DNA from: Ktedonobacter racemifer DSM 44963
Lineage (GTDB): Bacteria; Chloroflexota; Ktedonobacteria; Ktedonobacterales; Ktedonobacteraceae
NCBI RefSeq assembly: GCF_000178855.1
Contig: NZ_ADVG01000004.1
Coordinates: 744,001-808,000 of the forward strand
DNA length: 64,000 bases
Reading direction: 5' to 3'
The translations under genes were made by a program, and so were the position numbers. Of this stretch, positions 44,327-53,703 are shown piece after piece; position 1 is the stretch's first letter, and each line of letters opens with the position of its first letter. A model generated the notes under the pieces. That model was given only the letters and a program-made list of their open reading frames with translations. It searched no databases and had not been told where the DNA came from.

Positions 44327-44722
44327 GTGAGAGAACCCGCCACTGATCAACAACGGGATGTGCTCCTGAACACACTGAAAGATGCCATATTTATCGTCGA
44401 GGATAATGGGCTATGTCATATGAACCGGGAGGCTTATCATTTACTATCCCTGCCAGAAGGCCTTCCCCTTGAGCAGGCATGGCAAAATGGCCCGCTCTTT
44501 GAAATCTATGACGAGCAAGGGCGTCTCTTACCTGATACACGTTGGCCGCAAAGCCATGTCTTTCGTGGCGAAGTGTTGACGGGACCCAGAGCAATGGATG
44601 TGTTTATCCGCACTTTTGATAAAAAAACTCATTTTGTGCATGTGCTGGGGACTCCCCTCTACCAGGATGATGGCACGATTCGCTCTGTGCTCTTAATCTG
44701 TCGTGAGCTCCCTCTAGGCTAG
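44327..44722 (+). CDS. PAS-domain protein
   Basis: 131 aa starting at the GTG 44327 behind GGGAG; the upstream open frame has no ribosome-binding site and crosses the terminator. LLNTLKDAIFIVEDNGLCHM is a typical PAS start, followed by FEIYDEQGRLLPDTRWP and HFVHVLGTPLYQDDGTIRSV, matching the late strands of the fold. No output domain is attached, so it either works as a stand-alone sensor or is a remnant of a larger kinase. Confidence 0.75.
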   Translation: MREPATDQQRDVLLNTLKDAIFIVEDNGLCHMNREAYHLLSLPEGLPLEQAWQNGPLFEIYDEQGRLLPDTRWPQSHVFRGEVLTGPRAMDVFIRTFDKKTHFVHVLGTPLYQDDGTIRSVLLICRELPLG

Positions 44723-44810
44723 AAGATCGCTTCTGCCTCCTTGTAACTCCTACCTTGAGACATTACATCAAAGCCTCCAAAACTACCATATGCTTGAGTG
44801 CAGCCCTGTT

Positions 44811-47084
44811 TTATGATGCCTCGAACGTGGTCTCTGGCATTCCTTTGAGGCGATCCGCGAGAGCAGTGTAGCGCTTACGATCCAGGATGCGATTGACGGC
44901 CATACCAATCGCCTTTGTAGGGCCAACAAGAATAGCACGCCTCTGTGCGCGTGTCAGGCCGGTGTAGAGCAGGTTACGACTTAAGAGCATATAGTGCTGC
45001 GTAAAGAGGGGCAGGATAACGACTGGATATTCACTGCCCTGCGATTTATGAATGGTTATGGCCCAGGCCAGGGAGAGTTCGCCCAGGTCTGCATAGTCAT
45101 AATGCACCTCACGCTCGGCAAACTGCACCACCAGTTCTTGCTCCTCCACATCAATGGCCTTAATCGTGCCCAGGTCGCCATTAAAGACCTCGCGCTGGTA
45201 GTCATTGACCTGCTGGATGACGCGATCTCCCACACGCAGACAGCCACTACCACGTGCAAGCTCTGCAACTCCGTGCCGACGTGGGTTGAGCAGTTCCTGC
45301 AAAAAGGCGTTGAGTTGGCGGGTACCGACATCGCCCCGCGTAGAGGGCGAGAGTATCTGGACCTCGCGTACCGGATCGATTCCGTGCGCGGGCAGGTACT
45401 GCTGCACCAGGTGCGCGATGCCTTCCGCTCCCAACTCAGGCTCCGCCGCCTCCAGCCATAAGCAGTCTGAAGCGCTAAACCTGGTTGTAGGGGTGAGTTG
45501 AGGGAACTGGCCAGCGTTGATACGATGCGCATTCATAATGATATGGCTCTCCGCCGCCTGGCGGAAGACCGAGGTCAGGCGCACCACTGGCACCTGGCGT
45601 GAGGCAATCATATCGTAGAGCACCATGCCTGGCCCCACGCTTGGTAACTGGTCACTGTCTCCTACCAGCAAGATCTGGGCATGAGGCGGCAGGGCCTTGA
45701 AAAGCGAGTGAGCGAGGAAGAGGTCCAGCATCGAGACCTCGTCTACGACCAGGACATCTACCACCAGAGGATTCTCCTCATTATGGCGAAAGCCCATCGT
45801 CTTAGGATCAAACGCGAGCAGGCGATGCACAGTCTTCGCCTCGTGCCCACTGACCTCCGCGAGGCGCTGGGCCGCGCGTCCCGTGGGGGCAGCCAGTAGC
45901 AGCGACTTCCCCATGGCCTTCCACAGGGCCACAATGGTGCGCGTGGTAAACGTCTTGCCACAGCCAGGCCCGCCGGTTAGAACGAGCAGGCGTGAGGAGG
46001 CGGCCAGTTCCACCGCATGACGCTGCTCCTCTGAAAGCTCGATGCCTTTCTTCTGCGTATATCCCTCGATCCAGCGCTGGACACGCACCTGGTCCACCTC
46101 CACTGGATGACGCACAAAGGCGGAGAGACGCCGCGCCAGGGCAGTCTCAGTATGGTAAAAGGCTGGTGAGTAATAGATGCGCTCCTGCGCCAGGTCCTCA
46201 TAGCCCGCCTGGGCGATAAGCTCCTGCGCCTCCACCATGCTCCCAAGCAGGGCGAGGATGCGCTCGGCGGCAACGGGAAACTCAGGCAGGGCCAGTTGTT
46301 CTACACTGCGCTCGACAAGGACCGTTTCTGGCAGAAAACAATGCCCCTCGTCCGAGGCCTGGCCGAGAATATGCAGGATTCCCGCCTGGTAACGAAAATC
46401 CGCGTCAGGAGCGATTCCCAGGTTGCGCGCAATGGTATCGGCGGTTATAAAACCTATGCCATAAATATCAGTGGCAAGTTGATAGGGATTCCTGGAAACG
46501 ATCTCGATGGCCTCGTCGCCGTACTGCTTATAGATTTTCACGGCATAGGTGGGGGAGACGCCATGCCCCTGGAGGAAGATCATGACCTCTTTAATGGCTT
46601 TTTGTGCCGCCCAGGCGCTGGCGATCTTCTGCGCGCGCGAGGCCCCAATCCCAGGCACCTCCACCAGACGCGCTGATGCTTGCTCAATTATCTCCAATGT
46701 ATCAAGCTGAAAGTGGGCCACAATGCGTTTCGCCGTCACGGGTCCAATCCCCTTGATAAGTCCACTCCCCAGGTATTTTTCAATGCCGGTCAGGGTAGCG
46801 GGCTTCGTCTCCTGGGCGGAGAGCGCCTGAAATTGCTCGCCATACTTGGGATGCTCGCGCCAGAAACCGGTAAGGCGCAGGCTCTGTCCGGCGGCGATCG
46901 CAGGAAAGCGACCAACGACCGTCACCAGGTCACGCCGTCCAGGAACGTGAAAGCGCGCGACGGTATAGCCTGAGTCTTCCGCGTGGTACGTCACACGCTC
47001 GACAGTTCCCTGGATATACTCGCGTTTGGGTTGGGGGGATTGGTTGTTATGCGATTCTAGCTGTTCGGAATCGAAGGATGGCAT
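44811..47084 (-). CDS. recD2: RecD2-type ATP-dependent DNA helicase
   Basis: 757 aa. An N-terminal OB-like part (GTVERVTYHAEDSGYTVARF) is followed by two helix-hairpin-helix segments (GSGLIKGIGPVTAKRIV, LVEVPGIGASRAQKIA). The helicase has Walker A LTGGPGCGKTFTTR (about residue 371), Walker B VLVVDEVSML, motif III ILLVGDSDQLPSVGPG, and the SH3/helicase tail LAWAITIHKSQGSEYP. A 5'-3' SF1B helicase acting without RecBC in DNA repair. Length is normal. It lies next to the histidine-kinase remnant. Confidence 0.94.
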   Translation of the reverse strand: MPSFDSEQLESHNNQSPQPKREYIQGTVERVTYHAEDSGYTVARFHVPGRRDLVTVVGRFPAIAAGQSLRLTGFWREHPKYGEQFQALSAQETKPATLTGIEKYLGSGLIKGIGPVTAKRIVAHFQLDTLEIIEQASARLVEVPGIGASRAQKIASAWAAQKAIKEVMIFLQGHGVSPTYAVKIYKQYGDEAIEIVSRNPYQLATDIYGIGFITADTIARNLGIAPDADFRYQAGILHILGQASDEGHCFLPETVLVERSVEQLALPEFPVAAERILALLGSMVEAQELIAQAGYEDLAQERIYYSPAFYHTETALARRLSAFVRHPVEVDQVRVQRWIEGYTQKKGIELSEEQRHAVELAASSRLLVLTGGPGCGKTFTTRTIVALWKAMGKSLLLAAPTGRAAQRLAEVSGHEAKTVHRLLAFDPKTMGFRHNEENPLVVDVLVVDEVSMLDLFLAHSLFKALPPHAQILLVGDSDQLPSVGPGMVLYDMIASRQVPVVRLTSVFRQAAESHIIMNAHRINAGQFPQLTPTTRFSASDCLWLEAAEPELGAEGIAHLVQQYLPAHGIDPVREVQILSPSTRGDVGTRQLNAFLQELLNPRRHGVAELARGSGCLRVGDRVIQQVNDYQREVFNGDLGTIKAIDVEEQELVVQFAEREVHYDYADLGELSLAWAITIHKSQGSEYPVVILPLFTQHYMLLSRNLLYTGLTRAQRRAILVGPTKAIGMAVNRILDRKRYTALADRLKGMPETTFEAS

Positions 47085-47156
47085 GCCACTTTTGCTTTCT
47101 TTTGCGCCAAAGAGTGATACAAACAGTATAGCACAGCCAGGAGAAAGTTCACGCCA

Positions 47157-47489
47157 CTAATAAGGGAGCGAGAAATAAAAGCTACTCCCCTGACCCGGTT
47201 GACTTTCAACCCAGATTCGGCCTCTATGCTGGGAGATAATGGCATGAGTGATATAGAGCCCTAAGCCCAATCCCTCTACTTTATCGCGCTCATGATGGGC
47301 ACGATCAAAGCGCTCGAAGAGGTGCGTTTGATCTTCTTGAGAGATTCCCGGCCCTTGTCATGTACTGCTACAACCACCTCGTTGCGCTTCCCCTGCTGGC
47401 AGCGCGTTACCTCTACCTTGACCTCCGCATCAGCCGGGCTGTATTTCAAGGCATTCGAGATCAAGTTATGCAAAACCTGCTCAATGCGA
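47157..47489 (-). pseudogene. Histidine kinase, C-terminal ATPase-domain remnant
   Basis: Minus-strand codons from about 47489 read DRIEQVLHNLISNALKYSPA (N box), VAVHDKGR, then after a one-base deletion GISQEDQTHLFERFDRAHHE, GLGLGLYITHAIISQHRG (G boxes) and SSFYFSLPY before a stop. The indel lies in a C/G run near 47,347 (one G short). A stop immediately precedes the first codons and the sensor part is missing. Dead fragment. Confidence 0.85.
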
Positions 47490-47620
47490 TCTCATACAAA
47501 AAAAGAGTTGCAGATATGGAATAAACTATATATATAGAACGTTTTCATATCTGCCTCCCTTTTACCACTGAACATTTGACTGAATATATCGCCCCATCAT
47601 AGCTGTTAAGCAGCGCTTCT

Positions 47621-47652
47621 AGGAGCTCTTCGTCTTAGCGAGAAGAGCTCCT
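47621..47652. terminator. Hairpin upstream of IS607 copy 2
   Basis: AGGAGCTCTTC and its complement (47642-47652) around a 10-nt loop. The 47490-47747 region otherwise holds A/T-rich DNA and a short AAGGAG-ATG (ATG 47748) immediately before the IS607 element. Confidence 0.55.
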
Positions 47653-47754
47653 GGACACTCGTTCTTTGCATTTTTTATGCGTTCGCTTTTCTACTGGCGC
47701 AACACCTTCTTACCATGAAGAATTTTGATGATTTTCAAGGAGATTCAATGTCAT

Positions 47755-47887
47755 AGTTGATCAAAGCATAACCATCTATTGCAATGATTATCCTTCTCAC
47801 TTTAACCTACGCCTGTTTACCAAACAGCGGACTAGGCGGGAGGATGCACTACGAGCATCCTATGCACCTCTCTCTACTGAGAGATGC
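47755..47887 (-). ncRNA. Predicted omega-RNA / right end of IS607 copy 2
   Basis: Identical to the copy 1 region after tnpB, three hairpins. Its guide would come from the DNA left of 47755. Confidence 0.5.
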
Positions 47888-49357
47888 TCACTCGTGAGAT
47901 GATTCCAGGAACATCTCTGGGGGATCCCAGAAGCTCAACTGGACGGGAGGCCCGGCATCCTGGATCCTCTGCTGATTCTGCTGTTTCCACGCTTCATGCC
48001 GCGTCATGAGGAGCGCCTTGACCTCCGAGGTCGAGCGACATGCCGCCAGTTTCCGATCCCCCCAGCGTCCCGCGAGCGTCTGTGCGGCTTTGCGGTCGGC
48101 CTGGTCTGCGTAACCACAGACCAGGCACTTGAAGGTTTTCTGGTTCGGCCGATTAGCGCGATCGACATAATGGCAGCGGGGGCATTCCTGAGAGGAATAG
48201 GCGGCTCGGACCGTGTGGGCTGCCATGCCCTGTTTGGCGGCGGCCCAGGCCAGCTGCTCTGGGATATGCCCCAGGTGAGAAGCATACAGATAACTGTTCA
48301 TCACCCTTGCTTTGAAGCGCATCGAGGCCACATTGAGGTCCTCATAAATGAGTCTGGCATCTCGATGATCTTTGACCAACGCATTGACCGCCCGGTTGAT
48401 CTCTTGCTTGACGTGACGGCTCAAGCGTTGCGACGTTTCAGAACTTGTCGAAGGAAGCTTGCCCTTTGGGACGCCTTTCTTTTCCAGACAGGCTCGCAGT
48501 TTCGCCTTGCGGCGACGCTTTTCCCGATCGTGCTTGTGCTGTCGGGCCATCTTGCCATGAAAACTGCCATACTCTTTATTGGTGGAGGTCGTGAGGAAAT
48601 GGGCAATGCCCACATCGACGCCTACTGTAGGGGCATCAGGCTTGGTTTGAAGAGGAACGTCCTCGTCAAAGGAGAGCGTCAGCCACCAGACTCCATTGCG
48701 CTTGTGAAGTGTTGTGGATGCATTGAGCGTGCGGCCTTCGAGTGCTCGTTTGTGATAGGAGGCGAGTTTGACTGGGACTCGAAGCGGATTCCCGACATCT
48801 AAGGTGGACACGCGCAGCCAGTAGTCGAACGTGGAGTCCTCCGACTTCTCGACCACCACCACGTTGACATTGGCTTGGATGACTGGCACACGCAGCACAG
48901 GGAGATCCCATTCGGTCCAGGTCGGTTCGCGGCGTTTGAAGGCGGACATCCGGCCTTCCGCCTGAGCTTTGGCCTTGGCCTGAGCGTAATCAGCCACATC
49001 TTCCAGGTATGCCTGATAGGCGTTCGCTCGATTCGTGCGAACGCTTTTGGCAATGCCTGCGGCTTGCTGTATTGCCACTCGATGCAAGCGGTCGGAAAGA
49101 TCGGTTTTGAAGACGGTTTCTTGGTACTTGTCCGGGCTTGTCTCGGCCTCGCAAAACAGGGTGGTGTACTGTTGGCACAGCGGCAAGTAAACCGCCACAA
49201 GCTGATCGAGCGCCTCAAGTTTGCCAGGATTGGCCTCAATGAGACGGATATGGGTCACCGCTCGAGTGATGGTCTGCTTCGTCTTCTTTTTGCGCTTGCG
49301 CTTTTTTTTCTCATCAAGCGAGGCTTTTTGGGGCTTCTTGCTCACGGGCGGGTCCAT
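47888..49357 (-). CDS. tnpB: RNA-guided endonuclease TnpB (IS607 copy 2)
   Basis: 489 aa. Same RuvC residues (VGVDVGIAHF, LIYEDLNVAS, YADQADRKAA) and zinc finger as copy 1. Differences seen: AQAKAKAQAEG (two residues more), EYGSF for AYGSF, NALVKD for NELVKD, SFDED for SFEED and VVVVEK for VVVLEK. Neither copy shows a disrupted catalytic residue, so both may be active. Confidence 0.93.
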   Translation of the reverse strand: MDPPVSKKPQKASLDEKKKRKRKKKTKQTITRAVTHIRLIEANPGKLEALDQLVAVYLPLCQQYTTLFCEAETSPDKYQETVFKTDLSDRLHRVAIQQAAGIAKSVRTNRANAYQAYLEDVADYAQAKAKAQAEGRMSAFKRREPTWTEWDLPVLRVPVIQANVNVVVVEKSEDSTFDYWLRVSTLDVGNPLRVPVKLASYHKRALEGRTLNASTTLHKRNGVWWLTLSFDEDVPLQTKPDAPTVGVDVGIAHFLTTSTNKEYGSFHGKMARQHKHDREKRRRKAKLRACLEKKGVPKGKLPSTSSETSQRLSRHVKQEINRAVNALVKDHRDARLIYEDLNVASMRFKARVMNSYLYASHLGHIPEQLAWAAAKQGMAAHTVRAAYSSQECPRCHYVDRANRPNQKTFKCLVCGYADQADRKAAQTLAGRWGDRKLAACRSTSEVKALLMTRHEAWKQQNQQRIQDAGPPVQLSFWDPPEMFLESSHE

Positions 49358-49922
49358 TCTGCTGCAAAGCCGCTAGCACTTGTTCCGTCTTGCGTTTGGC
49401 TCGTCTGCGACCATAAAGACGAGCGCAAAACGAGGGAATGATGCTGATAAAATCGCCCATGAGATCATCTTCGGCGGTATCAGCGGTGTTGACGATGACC
49501 AGTTTCCGTCCTTGCATAGCCAACAAGGTCTGAATATAGGCCACGCCAAAGCGAGAAGCGCGATCTTTGTGTTCAACCACGATCTGCCCGATTTTGGGAT
49601 CTGCCAGCAGCGCCAGAAACTTGGGCCGCTGATCGTTGATGCCACTGCCGCACTCTTTGACGACTTTGCTGACCGACCAGCCTTGGGCATTGCACCAGGT
49701 CACCAGCCGCTCGGCTTGCCTTTCCAGGTTGTCTTTGTTTTCGCTGCTTGAAACACGAGCATACACAGCGACGGCGTGGACCGGAACCGAGCGAAGCTCT
49801 GGCGGATCAATGATCACGGTGCCGGTGGGCAATTGATAGCCGGGAATCTGGCCGCGTTTCCACATACGCCAGGCGCTGTTATAACTGATCCCAATCTTCT
49901 TGGCATAACTCGATAACTTCAT
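49314..49922 (-). CDS. tnpA: IS607-family serine recombinase transposase TnpA (copy 2)
   Basis: 202 aa, same domains as copy 1. A few substitutions: TAEDDLMG for TADDDLMG, GRRRAKR for GRRQAKR, PAREQE for PACEQE. Intact, overlaps tnpB by 44 bp. Confidence 0.95.
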   Translation of the reverse strand: MKLSSYAKKIGISYNSAWRMWKRGQIPGYQLPTGTVIIDPPELRSVPVHAVAVYARVSSSENKDNLERQAERLVTWCNAQGWSVSKVVKECGSGINDQRPKFLALLADPKIGQIVVEHKDRASRFGVAYIQTLLAMQGRKLVIVNTADTAEDDLMGDFISIIPSFCARLYGRRRAKRKTEQVLAALQQNGPAREQEAPKSLA

Positions 49923-50173
49923 ACATCCAAGTTTACTCTATCTGCTTGAGATATGCAAGAGATGATGATACTTTGTGATGGTTGCTTATACAAAATGGAT
50001 ACCTCATGTTTCAGAACAAACACAGCAGACACAGATATCTCCTCTCTCATATTCCACCATTACGCCTCAGGATGAGAGGCCAACCAGTGACTCGCCAGAA
50101 GAGTGGTTTTTGGAAGAGGGGGAGGAGGAACAAGATAATAACCAGCTTCCAGTTGAAACTGAGATAGATACAC

Positions 50174-50435
50174 CTCTTATTCCAGGAGCTGGGGCGTGAA
50201 CCTGATATTCAGGAGCTTGCGCAAGCCATGGGAATGGATATCGAGACCACACGTGAGCTTGTTGCAACACCAGCAACATGCACTCAGCCTGGACACGCCT
50301 CTCGAGGACGAGAGCGAGATCTCGCTGAGCAATATGCTTGATGATCCCTCTACCGCAGTACCTGGCGAGACAATGGCTCATCAACAAATGCGTGCCTCTA
50401 TTGGAGAGCAGCTTCACTACACATGGACATGAGCA
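50174..50435 (+). pseudogene. Sigma-70 (RpoD-like) factor remnant
   Basis: One frame from 50174 reads LLFQELGREPDIQELAQAMG and MDIETTREL, which is sigma region 3. After a one-base insertion near 50,261, another frame continues LLQHQQHALSLDTPLEDESE, ISLSNMLDDPSTAVPGE and RASIGEQL, the expected continuation of region 3 into 4. Region 2 and the C-terminal DNA-binding region are absent. Upstream, 50001-50173 holds an acid-rich frame (SPEEWFLEEGEEEQDNN) that could be a sigma region 1-like linker. The 3' end runs into hflX. It is a relic next to the IS607 element. Confidence 0.8.
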
Positions 50436-51733
50436 GGAACCGCGCAAAGGTAGGGCAGATATTGTCCACGCAGGCTGTATGGGAGGCGCCCCACAATCAG
50501 CGTCCCCTCTTCCTCATGTAGCTCCTGCTCAATATGCCCCTTACGGTGGAAGAGATCAACTAATTCCCCTCTGTCATACGGCACAGTCACACAGATCGGC
50601 ACCATATTTACTGCCAGCACCTGGGACATCTTCTCGCATAACGTATCCAATCCTTGCCGTTGTAAGGCTGAGATGGCTACCGCATCGGGGAAAAATGACG
50701 TATCAACCTGCGGTGTTTTACCTAGCAAGTCTATTTTATTCAAGGCTGTGATACGTGGTAAATGCTCGGCATGCAAATCTTTGAGTGTACGCAGCACCTC
50801 CTCATGCTGCTCATGCATATTAGGATGGCTGATATCAACGACTTCTAGCAAGATATCGGCATCCGTCACCTCTTCGAGCGTGGCGCGGAAAGCTGCGACC
50901 AGGTCTGTAGGCAGTTTCTGGATGAAACCAACGGTATCAGTGAGCAAGGCTTCCTGGTTATTTGGCAACGTCAGCTGACGCGTCGTCGGATCGAGAGTCG
51001 CGAAGAGCTTATTCTCGACGAGCGCATTCGCGTCGGTCAGGGCATTAAAGAGGGTTGATTTCCCCGCGTTAGTATAACCAATCACGGCCACGACTGGTAG
51101 CGCATGTGAAGCGCGCTGCTGGCGGCTCACCTGGCGATGCTGGCGCACCGCTTCAAGCTCACGTTTGATCTCACTCATACGGCGTCGAATACGCCGCCGA
51201 TCTATCTCCAGCTTTGTTTCACCGGGACCACGCACACCTATCGCACCCCCTAGCGTTCCACCACCTACGCGAGAAAAGTTAATAGCATGCTCACTCAGGC
51301 GAGGTAAGCGATAGGCCAACTGTGCCAGTTCGACCTGGAGCAGGCCCTCGCGTGTGCGTGCATGCTGCGCGAAGATATCCAGGATAAGCTCTGTTCGATC
51401 AATCACACGGGCATGTAATTGATCTTCCAGGTTATGCTGCTGGGCCGGACGAAGCTCATCGTCGACCACAACAACATCGAATGCCAACTGCCCCTCTAAC
51501 GCCTTGAGTTCCTCAAGTTTGCCCTTTCCTATATAAGTCGCCGAATCAGGATGCTCCAATTTCTGCGTCATCATACCCACAGGTTCTGCACCAGCCGTTT
51601 GCGCCAGCGTTGCCAGCTCTTGCAAAGAATCTTCAACACTCAAGAGCTGCTCTTCATTGCCTGTATCAACAGCTATAAGAAACGCACGCTCTTTTTCTCC
51701 GCCTGTAGTTTGCTTGCCTTCTCGTTGCGACAT
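50417..51733 (-). CDS. hflX: GTPase HflX
   Basis: 438 aa from ATG 51733 (MSQREGKQT). The glycine-rich motif RVGGGTLGGAIGVRGPGETK is the HflX signature. G domain: GYTNAGKSTLFNAL (G1), DPTTR (G2), DTVGFIQKLP (G3) and NKIDLL (G4). The N-terminal HflX domain has YIGKGKLEELKA. It binds the 50S ribosome and splits stalled 70S in stress. A frame extends upstream to 51862 but overlaps the palindrome and has no family match. Its C-terminus overlaps the end of the sigma remnant. Confidence 0.95.
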   Translation of the reverse strand: MSQREGKQTTGGEKERAFLIAVDTGNEEQLLSVEDSLQELATLAQTAGAEPVGMMTQKLEHPDSATYIGKGKLEELKALEGQLAFDVVVVDDELRPAQQHNLEDQLHARVIDRTELILDIFAQHARTREGLLQVELAQLAYRLPRLSEHAINFSRVGGGTLGGAIGVRGPGETKLEIDRRRIRRRMSEIKRELEAVRQHRQVSRQQRASHALPVVAVIGYTNAGKSTLFNALTDANALVENKLFATLDPTTRQLTLPNNQEALLTDTVGFIQKLPTDLVAAFRATLEEVTDADILLEVVDISHPNMHEQHEEVLRTLKDLHAEHLPRITALNKIDLLGKTPQVDTSFFPDAVAISALQRQGLDTLCEKMSQVLAVNMVPICVTVPYDRGELVDLFHRKGHIEQELHEEEGTLIVGRLPYSLRGQYLPYLCAVPAHVHV

Positions 51734-51829
51734 CTCTTCTTTCCCTCTCTTCGACCAAAATTCTATGACAACACAAATCATAGAAACATCACGCCGAGGA
51801 GAAGAGAGGAGTTCCATAAAGAGCTTGGT

Positions 51830-51894
51830 CATAGAGAGTATGTATGCGCCCCTGGTAGCCATAGGCTACCAGGGGCGCATACATACTCTCTATG
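51830..51894. terminator. 31-bp perfect hairpin after the MazG-like gene
   Basis: Arms 51830-51860 and 51864-51894 (CATAGAGAGTATGTATGCGC) with an ATA loop, 8 bp beyond the MazG-like stop and about 100 bp before the hflX start. Same first words (CATAGAGAGT) as the hairpin at 56371. Confidence 0.85.
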
Positions 51895-51902
51895 GGCAGG
51901 CG

Positions 51903-52223
51903 CTATTCCCAGACTCTAGTCTCGTTGACCTGCTCCTTCGCCCGGAAAGCTTTCTCCAGGTCAATATTAAAGGTATTTGCCAGGTCCAGTATATAGCTCA
52001 GGACATCGGCAAACTCCTCTTCCAGGTCAATATCGCGCTGCTTTGCCTTCTCTTCATATAATCCCGCCGCATTACGCATAGCCTTGGCCAGCTCACCGAC
52101 CTCCTCGATAAACAGCACAAACTTCTCCGAGGGACTATCCTTCGTCCAGCCACGCTCCTGGCAGACGGCGGCAACATAGCTTTGTAGATCGCTCAATGTA
52201 GGCTTTTCGGGCAATTGTGCCAT
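51903..52223 (-). CDS. MazG-like nucleotide pyrophosphohydrolase
   Basis: 106 aa. The all-alpha NTP pyrophosphohydrolase motif is visible: EKFVLFIEEVGELAKAMRNA and LEEEFADVLSYILDLANTFN (ExxE...ExxD magnesium ligands). It likely removes non-canonical or stress-related NTPs. Single-domain MazG length; monocistronic. Confidence 0.88.
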   Translation of the reverse strand: MAQLPEKPTLSDLQSYVAAVCQERGWTKDSPSEKFVLFIEEVGELAKAMRNAAGLYEEKAKQRDIDLEEEFADVLSYILDLANTFNIDLEKAFRAKEQVNETRVWE

Positions 52224-52327
52224 AAAATTACTCTCCGTAAAGATAGTTTTCTCTATTCTCGAACTATCCTAGCACAATTAATACCGTGTGCAAATTACTT
52301 CTGGGCGATTTTATCTGCTGGCACCGT

Positions 52328-53485
52328 CTAATCGAGAATAATAGCGCCGCTTGCCGCATCAACATGGATCTTGACGGCTGTTAGCGGCAGCTGGGCAGGT
52401 CCCTGCATGACTGCGGCCTGGTGGGCTGGATCAAACTGTGCCCCATGACATGGACAAATCAGCAGTTTGCTGCCTGGATCATAACCTACCTCACAACCTG
52501 CATGCGTACAGGTCGTATCGAAGGCCACAAATTGCTCCTCTGACAGGTGAATGAGCACACCAGGATCACCAGTGCTGGGGATCGTAAAATTCACGGCGCT
52601 ATTGACAGGCACCGCCTTGACCTGGGCTATGGACGTACCAGAAGCAGCTTTTCCCGCGCCAGCAGTTCCACCACTCGCAGTCGTTGTGTCTGGTCTACCA
52701 AAAACATGCAGCACCGAACCCAGAAACGCCAGGCCAGCCATACTTACGCCCCCCACAGCCAGGCCCTGCAGAAAGGTACGCCGCTTCTCACGCTGCTGCT
52801 GCGATGCCGAAAAACGCCGCTGTGATCCTCTGCGAAACGTCTCTGGCTCTGCCGAACGCCAGGTATTCATGCCAAGAATCAGGACACCCAGGGTACGCAC
52901 AATCAGACCTCGCCTGGTTGCGCCTTGAGGGAAAAACACACGCTGCAGCCAACCGTCGAGAGTGGGAAGTCCCGTGCCAACGGGTCCCACAAGAAAAAGT
53001 GTCAGCCAGCTCCAGGCAAAGACGATGTCCGCACCGTAAAAGTAGGGATAGACATGCCAGCTTGCCGTTAACAAGAACAGAATACTCAAGACTATTCCGA
53101 AGAAAGATGCAGGACGGAAGAATAATCCCACCAGCGTACCCAGGCCAATGGCCAGCTCACCTAAAGCGACCGCCCAGCCAAATAATACGGCATGCGAAAC
53201 CGCCACTTTGACCAGGATAAAATGCAACGGCGAGCCCTGCGCAAAACCGATAATTTGATTACCAATATAACCCGGCGTCCCCTTGTGAAAAAACTGGGGA
53301 TCCGTGAGCTTTTGCACACCAGCATACACAAAGGTCGCCCCCAGAAACAAACGTTGAGGGAAAAGCATCCACCCACGAATGGGTGAAGGCCTATCACCTG
53401 ACAGTGCAGGGGTATCGGACCGGCTAGTAGACATATGAAGCGTAGATTTATCAGCTATAGATGATGGTGTATGTGTCGATTTCAT
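52328..53485 (-). CDS. DoxD/DoxX membrane protein fused to a Rieske [2Fe-2S] domain
   Basis: 385 aa from ATG 53485. Four membrane helices (FLGATFVYAGVQKL; LFGWAVALGELAIGLGTLVG; SFFGIVLSILFLLTASW; DIVFAWSWLTLFLVGPVG) form a DoxX/TQO small-subunit-like part. A Tat-like/anchor segment follows (RRTFLQGLAVGGVSMAGLAF), then a Rieske domain with ligands CTHAGCEV and CPCHGAQFDP. Such a protein could pass electrons from a quinone or thiosulfate to the Rieske cluster, or the reverse. The fusion order DoxD-Rieske is uncommon; partner genes are not nearby. Confidence 0.88.
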   Translation of the reverse strand: MKSTHTPSSIADKSTLHMSTSRSDTPALSGDRPSPIRGWMLFPQRLFLGATFVYAGVQKLTDPQFFHKGTPGYIGNQIIGFAQGSPLHFILVKVAVSHAVLFGWAVALGELAIGLGTLVGLFFRPASFFGIVLSILFLLTASWHVYPYFYGADIVFAWSWLTLFLVGPVGTGLPTLDGWLQRVFFPQGATRRGLIVRTLGVLILGMNTWRSAEPETFRRGSQRRFSASQQQREKRRTFLQGLAVGGVSMAGLAFLGSVLHVFGRPDTTTASGGTAGAGKAASGTSIAQVKAVPVNSAVNFTIPSTGDPGVLIHLSEEQFVAFDTTCTHAGCEVGYDPGSKLLICPCHGAQFDPAHQAAVMQGPAQLPLTAVKIHVDAASGAIILD

Positions 53486-53703
53486 CAAAGAGACTCCGAT
53501 CAGTTAAGACATGAGGATCTTATGAAAGGGTAAACAACTGTTCCGCAAGCTGAGTTTTCTTGCTTGTTTAAAAGGGACTGCAATTATCCCTCACTATATG
53601 AGCCAAAAATGAGAATACTATGAGAATATCCTCATAGGGAAGCCGTATAGCCCTCTTTGGTTGCTTCCTTTCAGGCCTCCGCGCCACCAGGCTCACAGAG
53701 GTA
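53486..53703. other. Leader of the DoxD-Rieske gene
   Basis: 218 bp, A/T-rich in the middle; should hold the leftward promoter. No ORF or structure seen before the 53704 hairpin. Confidence 0.45.

Larger units (their letters stand above)
47755..50000 (-). mobile_element. IS607-family element, copy 2
   Basis: 2,246 bp, 6 bp longer than copy 1 because of a two-codon duplication in tnpB, otherwise almost identical including both ends. Same orientation as copy 1, so 22.8-47.8 kb lies between direct repeats. The empty site would read GTCAT joined to ACCTCATG; ATACCT is common to both reconstructed targets. Confidence 0.93.
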
